From NCBI GenBank assembly GCA_964390795.1, contig CAYMLQ010000066.1, forward strand, positions 1-20,018: DNA of 20,018 nucleotides, read 5' to 3'. The stretch is from CAYMLQ01 sp964390795. Its GTDB lineage: Bacteria > Verrucomicrobiota > Kiritimatiellia > RFP12 > UBA1067. The notes below the pieces were generated by a model, which was given only the letters and a program-made list of their open reading frames with translations, did not search any database and was not told the DNA's origin. Below are positions 14,566 to 20,018 of the stretch, piece after piece; position 1 is the first letter of the stretch; the number at the start of each line of letters is the position of its first letter. A program made the position numbers and the translations under genes.

Positions 14566-16256
14566 TAATCGGCGTCTCCCATCGTTGCCCTTAGAATTTC
14601 CTCAAGCGTCGTCATGCCCGAAGCGATCTTCAACAGTCCGTCCTCACGCAGCGTCCGCATCCCCATCTCGCGCGCACGGGCCCGCAGCACCGTGGCCGGC
14701 GAGTGATCGAAAATCAGACGCTGGATCGTATCGTCAATCTGGAAAATCTCAAAAATGCCCTTTCGTCCCTTGTACCCGCCCTGGCTGCAGGTCGCGCACC
14801 CCGTGCCTTTGTACATTTTACCGCTCACCACGTTCTTGGAGATTGCGCCCAGCATCTTGATCTCCCGCTCCGTGGGCGTGTACTCGGCCCGGCAGTTGTT
14901 GCAGATGGCGCGCACCAGCCGCTGCGCCATGGCGGCACGCACGGCCGACGCCACGAGGAAGGGCTTGACGCCAATATCCAGCAGACGGGTCACCGCGCTG
15001 GGCGCGTCATTGGTATGCAGCGTGCTGAACACCAAGTGACCGGTGAGCGCCGCCTCCATCGCGATATCGGCCGTCTCATGGTCACGAATTTCACCGATCA
15101 TCACGATGTTCGGCGCCTGGCGCAGAATCGAGCGAAGCGCGCTCGTAAAGTCGAGACCCACATCCTTGTTGACCTGCACCTGATTGATGCCCGACATCTG
15201 GTATTCGACCGGGTCTTCGACGGTGATGATCTTGCGGTCAGGCAGGTTGATCTGCCCCAGACAGGCATAGAGCGTCGTGGTCTTGCCCGAGCCGGTCGGC
15301 CCCGTCACCAGCAACACGCCGTCGGGGAGCTTGATCAGGCGCTCGAACTTGTTCTGGTCGTCAGACAGGAAGCCGAGCTGCGGCAAACCCAGCGACAGAT
15401 TGGTCTTATCCAAGATACGCATGACGATGCTCTCGCCGTGGTTCGTCGGCACCGACGACACGCGCAGGTCGAGGTCACGTCCCTGTACCTTGACCTGAAT
15501 GCGCCCGTCCTGCGGAATCCGCTTCTCGGAAATCTTCATGTTCGACATGATCTTCACGCGGCTGAGAATCGCGGCCTGCAACCGCTTGGGCGGATTCTCC
15601 ATCTGCCGCAACACGCCGTCGATACGGTAGCGCACGCGAAAGTGACGTTCCATGGGCTCAAGGTGGATATCGGAGGCGTGCATCTTACACGCCTCCATGA
15701 TGATCATACTCACCAGGCGGATCACCGGCGCGTCCGTGTCGGTCGCGTCGGACGTTCCGTCATCATGCATTTTCTCCTCGAGGTCGATCGCGGTGCCGTC
15801 CACTCCGTAACGCGCCTCGAAGGACTCGGGGTAGAGCTTGTCGACCGCCGCCTTGACCTCGGCGCGCGGCGCCACCACGGCGTCCACGTTCATATTCAAC
15901 ACGTAGCGCAGGCTGTCCACCGTGTCGTAACCCATGGGGTCACTCAACGCCACCGTCACCGAGCCCTCTGTGGCGAACACAGGCACCACGCCGTACTTGC
16001 GCGCAACCTCATTCGGAATGATTTCTTTGACGACCGGATCGATGGCGTCGGCGTTCACATGCACATATTCCATGCCGAACTGCGCGGCGATCATCGCCAG
16101 CACGTCGTCTTCCGTCACGGCGCCGGTCTGCATCAGGATGTCCAGCGTCGTCTCGCCCTCCTGCTTGATGGACCCCATCACCGTAGCGATTTGCTCGGAC
16201 GACACATAGCCCTGTTCCTGCAAGAGCTGCAAGACATAATCATCATTGGATGTCAC
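14565..16256 (-). CDS. pilB: GspE/PilB-type assembly ATPase (first copy)
   Basis: This 563-residue paralogue of the ATPase at 11755-13476 has the same layout. An MshEN-like N-terminal domain (about 1-140) is followed by Walker A (GPTGSGKTTT, K325), the Asp box (VEDPVEYQMSGI), Walker B (APNIVMIGEIRDHETA), the His box (GHLVFSTLHTNDA) and a zinc-finger region with CNNC and CATC. The frame runs 18 codons further upstream to an ATG, but that part overlaps gatB and is not family-like. The GTG at 16256 (VTSNDDYVLQLLQEQGY) has GGAGG 9 bases upstream (16266-16270) and is the better start. Its stop overlaps the pilT-like ATG. It starts 34 bases after gatB. One of the two PilB copies may serve the pilus and the other a secretion system, or they may form mixed motors. 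Confidence 0.93.
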   Translation of the reverse strand: MTSNDDYVLQLLQEQGYVSSEQIATVMGSIKQEGETTLDILMQTGAVTEDDVLAMIAAQFGMEYVHVNADAIDPVVKEIIPNEVARKYGVVPVFATEGSVTVALSDPMGYDTVDSLRYVLNMNVDAVVAPRAEVKAAVDKLYPESFEARYGVDGTAIDLEEKMHDDGTSDATDTDAPVIRLVSMIIMEACKMHASDIHLEPMERHFRVRYRIDGVLRQMENPPKRLQAAILSRVKIMSNMKISEKRIPQDGRIQVKVQGRDLDLRVSSVPTNHGESIVMRILDKTNLSLGLPQLGFLSDDQNKFERLIKLPDGVLLVTGPTGSGKTTTLYACLGQINLPDRKIITVEDPVEYQMSGINQVQVNKDVGLDFTSALRSILRQAPNIVMIGEIRDHETADIAMEAALTGHLVFSTLHTNDAPSAVTRLLDIGVKPFLVASAVRAAMAQRLVRAICNNCRAEYTPTEREIKMLGAISKNVVSGKMYKGTGCATCSQGGYKGRKGIFEIFQIDDTIQRLIFDHSPATVLRARAREMGMRTLREDGLLKIASGMTTLEEILRATMGDAD

Positions 16257-16265
16257 AGTCGTTAT

Positions 16266-16270
16266 CCTCC
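16266..16270 (-). promoter_or_regulatory. Ribosome binding site deciding a GTG start
   Basis: GGAGG lies 9 bases before the GTG at 16256. It supports that start over the in-frame ATG at 16310, which lies inside the 3' end of gatB. Confidence 0.65.
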
Positions 16271-16290
16271 AAAAATACGCCCGGTGCGTG

Positions 16291-17718
16291 TTACGCCAAC
16301 TTCTCCGCAACCAGCTTGCCGACCAGCTTCGGATCGGCCTTGCCCTTGCTCAGTTTCATCACCTGACCCACCAGAAATCCCGCGGCCGCCTTCTTGCCGG
16401 CCTTGAAATCTTCAACCGATTTGGCGTTCTCCGCCAACACCTGGTCCACAAAACACGCCAGAGCGCCCGTGTCGCTCACCTGCCCAAGTCCGCGCGCCTC
16501 CACCAGCGCCCCTGGCATGCCCCCCTCGCGGAACAGCTCGGGCAAAAGCTCCTTGGCGGTCGGCCCGTTGACCACGCGCGTCTCCACCAGCGTGACCAGT
16601 TCGGCTAAGGCCGCCGGCGTCAGCGCGCACTCAGTGACCGTCTGGCCCGTCTCCGACAGCAGCCGCATGATCTCGGTCATAAACCAGTTGGACACCGTCT
16701 TGCCCTGCCCGCAGAGCCGCGCCGCAGCCTCGAAGAAATCCGCGTTTTCCTTGGCGTCCGCCAACACCCCCGCGTCATACTCGGGAATGCCGTACTCCGC
16801 CATCATCCGTACGCGCCGCGCCGAGGGCAGCTCCGGCAGCGCGGCCCGCCACGCCTCGACCTGCTCCGCAGCCAGCGCGACCGGCACCAGATCGGGCTCG
16901 GGCAGATAGCGGTAATCATGGGCGTTCTCTTTGGAGCGCATGGACTGCGTCTCACCTAAGTCCGGCTCCCAGCGCCGCGTCTCCTGCACGATCACCCCGC
17001 CGCGCGTCACCGTGGCAAGCTGCCTCGAAATCTCGTATTCCAGCGCTGCGGAAATCCCCTTGAAGGTGTTCATGTTCTTGATTTCCGCCCGCGTGCCCAG
17101 CGTCTCCTGGCCCTCCGGACGCACGCTGATGTTCACGTCGCAGCGCAGGTTCCCCTCCTCCAGGTTGCAGTCGCTCACGCCCGCGTAAACCAAGATCTGC
17201 TTCAGCGCCAACAGATAGGCCATCGTCTCTTCCGACGAAGACAGGTCCGGCTCCGAAACGATCTCCATCAGCGGCGTCCCGCAGCGGTTGAAGTCCACGC
17301 CGCTGAAACGCGCGTAATGGTTAATTTTCGCCGCGTCCTCTTCCAAATGAATGTGGTTGATGCGGATACGCTTCGGCCCGTTCGGCGTCTGGATCGTCAC
17401 CCCGCCCCCCAGGCAGAGCGGACGCGCCTGCTGCGAAATCTGATAGTCCTTCGACATGTCCGGATAAAAGTAGTTCTTTCGGTCAAACGTGCTGTACCGG
17501 TTGATCTCGCAGCCCAACATCAGTCCGGACACGACCGTGAGCTTGACCGCCTCACGGTTCATGACCGGCAGCGCGCCGGGATAACCCAGGCAGACGGGAC
17601 AGACGTTGCTATTCGGCTCCCGGTCGCTCACCTGCATGCTGCAGCCGCAGAACATTTTTGTTTTAGTCTTGAGCTGGACGTGCGTCTCCAGCCCGATGGT
17701 AACCAGATACTTGCTCAC
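16291..17718 (-). CDS. gatB: Aspartyl/glutamyl-tRNA amidotransferase subunit B
   Basis: This 475-residue protein binds the misacylated tRNA and, with GatA and GatC, converts Glu-tRNA(Gln) and/or Asp-tRNA(Asn) to the amide form. The N-terminal catalytic part shows YLVTIGLETHVQLKTKTKMF and the zinc-binding cysteines C24, C26, C40 and C43 (CGC, then CPVCLGYPG). The kinase-like core includes RIRINHIHLEEDAAK and RCDVNISVRP; a helical and tail domain ends the protein. Length is typical. The GTG at 17718 overlaps the gatA stop as GTGA and has GGAGGT 6 bases upstream. The frame is open for about 200 codons further upstream, but only antiparallel to gatA's own frame, so it is rejected. The gene order C-A-B indicates a single operon. 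Presence of GatCAB implies that GlnRS or AsnRS, or both, may be missing from the genome. Confidence 0.97.
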   Translation of the reverse strand: MSKYLVTIGLETHVQLKTKTKMFCGCSMQVSDREPNSNVCPVCLGYPGALPVMNREAVKLTVVSGLMLGCEINRYSTFDRKNYFYPDMSKDYQISQQARPLCLGGGVTIQTPNGPKRIRINHIHLEEDAAKINHYARFSGVDFNRCGTPLMEIVSEPDLSSSEETMAYLLALKQILVYAGVSDCNLEEGNLRCDVNISVRPEGQETLGTRAEIKNMNTFKGISAALEYEISRQLATVTRGGVIVQETRRWEPDLGETQSMRSKENAHDYRYLPEPDLVPVALAAEQVEAWRAALPELPSARRVRMMAEYGIPEYDAGVLADAKENADFFEAAARLCGQGKTVSNWFMTEIMRLLSETGQTVTECALTPAALAELVTLVETRVVNGPTAKELLPELFREGGMPGALVEARGLGQVSDTGALACFVDQVLAENAKSVEDFKAGKKAAAGFLVGQVMKLSKGKADPKLVGKLVAEKLA

Positions 17719-19151
17719 GCGCGCACCTCCTGCTCGTACGCGTACGCGGCCCGCAGGAGCGAACACTCGCCGAACGCCGGCCCCAAGAGCTGCACCCCCA
17801 CCGGCAGCCCAGCCGCCGTCGCCCCGCAAGGAACCGAGATGCCGCACAGACCGGCCAAGTTCGCGGGCACGGTGAAAATGTCGCCCAGATACATCTTGAG
17901 CGGGTCGTCGCAGCGCTCGCCGATCCGGTAAGCCGCCGTCGGCGCCACCGGCGTCAGCAGCACGTCGCACGTCTTGAACGCCTCGTCGTAGTCTCGCCTC
18001 ACCAGCGTGCGCACTTTCTGCGCCCGGCCGTAGTAAGCGTCGTAATACCCGCTGCTCAGCACGTAGGTGCCCAGAATGATGCGGCGCTTGACCTCCGTGC
18101 CGAACCCCTCCGCGCGGCTCTTGGCGTACAGGTCGTACACCGACGCCGCCTGGGCCGTCCGGTGCCCGTAGCGCACGCCGTCGAAACGCGCCAGGTTCGC
18201 CGAGGCCTCGGCCGTCGCCACGATGTAGTAGACCGCGATCGCGTACTCGGTGTGCGGCAGGCTCACCTCCACGATCTCCGCGCCCGCCGCCGCGCAGCCA
18301 TCCACCGCCCGGCGCACGCACGCCATCACCTCGGGGTCCGCTCCATCGATGTAGTACTCTTTCGGCAGGCCGATCCGCAGGCCCTTCAGCCCGCCGCGCA
18401 AGGCCGCCCGATAGTCAGGCACCGGCACGTCCAGCGTGGTGCCGTCGCGCGGGTCGACGCCCGCCAGCACCTGCAGGAGCACGGCCGCGTCCTCCACCGT
18501 CTTGGTCATCGGCCCCACCTGGTCCAGCGACGACGCGTAAGCCGTCACCCCGTAGCGCGACACGCGCCCGTAGGACGGTTTCAGCCCCACGCAGCCGCAG
18601 AACGAGGCCGGCTGGCGGATCGAGCCGCCCGTGTCGGTTCCGAGCGCCGCGATCGCCTCGCCGCCCGCCACCGCCGCCGCCGAACCGCCGCTCGAACCGC
18701 CCGGCACGCGCATCAGGTCGTGCGGGTTGCGCGTGACCTTGAAGGCCGAACCCTCGGTCGAGGAGCCCATCGCAAACTCGTCCATGTTCGTCCGGCCCGC
18801 GAACACCGCGCCCGACTGCCGCAGCCTGGCCGAAACCGTCGCGTCATAGGGCGAGACATAGCCCTGAAGAATTTTCGACGCGCACGTGCAGGGCTGTCCG
18901 TCCACGTTGATCAGATCTTTGATCGCGACCGGCACGCCGAGCAGGTCGGAGTCCCGCCCCGCCGAACGCGCCTGGTCGGCGTCGCCGGCCTGCCGCAGCG
19001 CGCCTTCAGCATCCACGCTCAGATACGCGTTGAGCGCCCCATCTTTCTTGTCGACCGCGTCCAGCACCGCGCGCGTCAGTTCAACGGAGGAAAACGCCTT
19101 GTTCCGCAGCCCTTCCGCAGCTTGGCAAATCGTAAGTGTTGAAACATCCAT
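17715..19151 (-). CDS. gatA: Aspartyl/glutamyl-tRNA amidotransferase subunit A
   Basis: This 478-residue amidase-signature enzyme frees ammonia from glutamine for transfer by GatB. The Ser-cisSer-Lys catalytic triad is visible as K78 (VAIKD), S153 (PGGSSGGSAAAVAGGEA) and S177 (TDTGGSIRQPAS), one residue off from K79/S154/S178 of S. aureus GatA. Length is normal. The ATG at 19151 follows AGGAAG (19161-19166) by 9 bases; the AGG of that site comes from the last unit of the heptamer repeat between gatC and gatA. Its stop overlaps the gatB start by 4 bases, so A and B are translationally coupled. Confidence 0.97.
   Translation of the reverse strand: MDVSTLTICQAAEGLRNKAFSSVELTRAVLDAVDKKDGALNAYLSVDAEGALRQAGDADQARSAGRDSDLLGVPVAIKDLINVDGQPCTCASKILQGYVSPYDATVSARLRQSGAVFAGRTNMDEFAMGSSTEGSAFKVTRNPHDLMRVPGGSSGGSAAAVAGGEAIAALGTDTGGSIRQPASFCGCVGLKPSYGRVSRYGVTAYASSLDQVGPMTKTVEDAAVLLQVLAGVDPRDGTTLDVPVPDYRAALRGGLKGLRIGLPKEYYIDGADPEVMACVRRAVDGCAAAGAEIVEVSLPHTEYAIAVYYIVATAEASANLARFDGVRYGHRTAQAASVYDLYAKSRAEGFGTEVKRRIILGTYVLSSGYYDAYYGRAQKVRTLVRRDYDEAFKTCDVLLTPVAPTAAYRIGERCDDPLKMYLGDIFTVPANLAGLCGISVPCGATAAGLPVGVQLLGPAFGECSLLRAAYAYEQEVRA
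17725..17730 (-). promoter_or_regulatory. Ribosome binding site deciding the gatB GTG start
   Basis: GGAGGT lies 6 bases before the GTG at 17718, inside the 3' end of gatA. It fixes the gatB start, which also agrees with the family N-terminus (SKYLVTIGLETHVQLK). Confidence 0.75.
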
Positions 19152-19163
19152 CTCTTCCCGCTT

Positions 19164-19191
19164 CCTAACTCCTAAATCCTAACTCCTAAAT
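19164..19191. repeat. Perfect 14-base tandem duplication between gatC and gatA
   Basis: CCTAACTCCTAAAT occurs twice in a row; each copy is two 7-base units (CCTAACT, CCTAAAT). It fills most of the 45-base gatC-gatA gap. On the transcribed strand it reads as repeated TTAGGA-type units, so it offers several Shine-Dalgarno-like AGGA cores, and the last one merges into the AGGAAG before gatA. Confidence 0.85.
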
Positions 19192-19196
19192 TTCGG

Positions 19197-19487
19197 TCAG
19201 GCGTCTTCAACAATCTTGGGGAGCTTGAACTCATAGCCGTTGCGCTCGGGCGCGTTCGCCAGCGCACGCTCACGATCAAACGACGGCACCACCACGTCCT
19301 CGCGGAACACGTTGACCAGCGACTGCCCGTGCAGCGTCGGCTCGATCCCGGTCACGTCCAGCTCGCCGATCTTCTCCACATAGTGGACAATCGTCTCCAG
19401 CTGCTGTTGAAACAACCGCTTTTCGTCCGCTGTCAGCTCCAGACGCGCCAGTTCGGCTACGTATGCGACATCAATCGTATGACTCAC
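19197..19487 (-). CDS. gatC: Aspartyl/glutamyl-tRNA amidotransferase subunit C
   Basis: This 96-residue small subunit wraps around GatA and stabilises the GatCAB complex. It shows the family pattern VAYVAELARLELTADEK near the N-terminus, the helix YVEKIGELDVTGIEPTLHG, and a C-terminal part with REDVV and FKLPKIVE. A GTG start at 19487 is chosen because GAGGAG (19495-19500) lies 7 bases upstream and the resulting protein (VSHTIDVAYVAEL) matches the usual GatC start and length. In-frame ATGs at 19502 and 19529 would add residues not seen in the family. It is the first gene of the long minus-strand run, behind a plausible promoter at 19541-19569. Confidence 0.95.
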   Translation of the reverse strand: MSHTIDVAYVAELARLELTADEKRLFQQQLETIVHYVEKIGELDVTGIEPTLHGQSLVNVFREDVVVPSFDRERALANAPERNGYEFKLPKIVEDA

Positions 19488-19494
19488 CAAAAAA

Positions 19495-19500
19495 CTCCTC
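19495..19500 (-). promoter_or_regulatory. Ribosome binding site deciding the gatC GTG start
   Basis: GAGGAG lies 7 bases before the GTG at 19487. It overlaps the upstream in-frame ATG at 19502, which therefore is unlikely to be the start. Confidence 0.7.
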
Positions 19501-19505
19501 ATCGC

Positions 19506-19523
19506 AAAGGCGCAGGTGCCTTT
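19506..19523 (-). other. Short hairpin in the gatC leader
   Basis: AAAGGC (19518-19523 read on the minus strand) and GCCTTT (19506-19511) can form a 6-bp stem with a 6-base loop, just upstream of the gatC ribosome binding site and downstream of the predicted promoter. It could modulate initiation, but a stem this short may be chance. Confidence 0.3.
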
Positions 19524-19540
19524 TTCCAAATTGACGTTCT

Positions 19541-19569
19541 ATGTTACTCTTCCGCCGGTTTTGGCACAA
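19541..19569 (-). promoter_or_regulatory. Candidate promoter of the gatCAB-pil run
   Basis: On the minus strand TTGTGC (19564-19569) and TAACAT (19541-19546) are separated by exactly 17 bases. Transcription would start near 19534, about 47 bases before the gatC GTG. This is the most promoter-like site upstream of the 14-kb minus-strand run. The gap from gatC to the next reliable gene end (19488-19844) contains otherwise only the leader hairpin and a doubtful small ORF. Confidence 0.45.
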
Positions 19570-19657
19570 TTCAAAACTGGGACGCCGGCAGCAATTCTAA
19601 ATTTGACTTTTCGTTCACGGGACTTCGCGGAAAATGAGCGCAGGGCACGCCCCCCCT

Positions 19658-19858
19658 TCATAATTCGGCCGTCACACGGCTCCTTGTTTTCATAGCCTCG
19701 CAGGCGGCGAACATCGCCCGCTCGGTGCGCAGCGCCATGGCCGGCGGACAGGACATGAGGGCGACGGAGAGCCAGCGGGCGCCCTCGTCGCGATAGACCC
19801 AGTTCCGGCTGACCCGGTCGAGCGCCAGGCCGTTCGTGACTGTGCTAAGGTCGCCCAT
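19658..19858 (-). CDS. Doubtful small ORF, 66 residues, hypothetical
   Basis: The ORF starts with an ATG at 19858 that overlaps the end of the upstream discoidin-like gene by 14 bases in another frame, with GAGG about 9 bases upstream. I do not recognise the protein (begins MGDLSTVTNGLALDRVSRNW). It has no clear membrane segment or domain, and two cysteines. It may be a real small gene coupled to its neighbour, a frameshifted remnant of a longer C-terminus, or a chance frame in GC-rich DNA. Confidence 0.25.
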   Translation of the reverse strand: MGDLSTVTNGLALDRVSRNWVYRDEGARWLSVALMSCPPAMALRTERAMFAACEAMKTRSRVTAEL

Positions 19859-20018
19859 ACACTTCGACCTCGGTGTAGTGGTTCATCTCGTTCGAAGTGT
19901 TGCCCTTGCTGTATAGACGTACATAGCGACCCTTGACGCCGTTCACCGCGACGGGGCGACCCTCGTAGGTCTCGATGTACTCGAACTCCTTGCCCGCTCC
20001 AAGCGCGGACGAGTTGTC
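19845..20018 (-). CDS. C-terminal end of a discoidin-like (F5/8 type C-like) domain protein (5' partial)
   Basis: Only the last 57 codons are in the window; the start lies beyond base 20018. The visible part includes GRYVRLYSKGNTSNEMNHYT followed by EVEVYGRP and the stop (TAG, 19845-19847). The pattern RYVRLYS...N..NEVEVYG is the typical closing strand of galactose-binding-like F5/8 type C (discoidin) domains, which attach extracellular enzymes or surface proteins to glycans. The preceding segment (KEFEYIETYEGRPVAVNGVK) fits the same beta-sandwich. Such domains are common at the ends of secreted glycoside hydrolases and sulfatases, but the enzyme itself is not visible. The call rests on the short motif only. 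Confidence 0.7.
   Translation of the reverse strand, partial: DNSSALGAGKEFEYIETYEGRPVAVNGVKGRYVRLYSKGNTSNEMNHYTEVEVYGRP

Noticed and set aside
17719..18321. About 200-codon upstream extension of gatB
   Set aside because: It overlaps gatA on the same strand in another frame and is Gly/Arg-rich. The GTG at 17718 has GGAGGT upstream and the correct GatB start.
19506..19526. Stem followed by T-run on the plus strand, resembling an intrinsic terminator
   Set aside because: The stem is only 6 bp and no plus-strand gene ends upstream of it; it lies in the gatC leader on the minus strand.
1..20018. tRNA, rRNA, CRISPR arrays, transposases or phage genes
   Set aside because: By eye I found no tRNA cloverleaf, regularly spaced long direct repeats, transposase motifs or integrase. 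This was not a computed search; covariance-model and repeat-finder runs would settle it.

Overview
The window is a GC-rich, gene-dense bacterial segment. The gene content fits the PVC superphylum best, most likely Kiritimatiellota or a close Verrucomicrobia/Lentisphaerae lineage. The reasons are a hydrazine-synthase-alpha-like/cytochrome c/SUMF1 multidomain protein, several type IV pilus/type II secretion ATPases, a GatCAB amidotransferase, a discoidin-like C-terminal domain, and short-period tandem repeats and a palindrome that I associate from memory with these genomes. The lineage is an inference from content; no rRNA gene or other direct marker is present.

Layout. Bases 1-5327 carry plus-strand genes: a 5'-truncated HzsA-like/haem/SUMF1 protein, an iron-dependent alcohol dehydrogenase of the YqhD/butanol dehydrogenase type, and, behind its own good sigma70-like promoter, a prepilin peptidase followed closely by a purine-type phosphoribosyltransferase. 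Bases 5383-19487 carry a 14-kb co-directional minus-strand run. In transcription order it is gatC-gatA-gatB, pilB-like, pilT-like, pilB-like, trxB, an MsbA-type ABC exporter, a murJ-like flippase, ybaB, recR and yggS. Most junctions overlap or are only a few bases wide. The two blocks converge at 5328-5382. Beyond the gatC promoter, the right edge holds a doubtful 66-residue ORF and the last 57 codons of another minus-strand protein ending in a discoidin-like domain.

How the genes work together. GatCAB makes Gln-tRNA(Gln) and/or Asn-tRNA(Asn) by transamidation. The three secretion/pilus ATPases, with the prepilin peptidase on the other strand, supply the cytoplasmic motors and pilin-processing enzyme of a type IV pilus or type II secretion-like machine; no pilin gene lies in the window. 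TrxB supplies thiol reduction. The ABC exporter and MurJ-like protein are envelope lipid flippases. YbaB and RecR form the usual recombination/nucleoid pair, here without dnaX. YggS maintains PLP homeostasis.

The most unusual signal is not a gene but a set of short tandem repeats with a 7- or 8-base period. They occur at four sites: inside a coding linker (1725-1765), across a stop codon (2581-2594), at the convergent junction (5341-5372), and between gatC and gatA (19164-19191, a perfect 14-base duplication next to the gatA ribosome binding site). The coding tract is preceded by an imperfect palindrome (1663-1710) that is also translated in frame. No complete novel defence or biosynthetic system is evident; the rest is mostly housekeeping.
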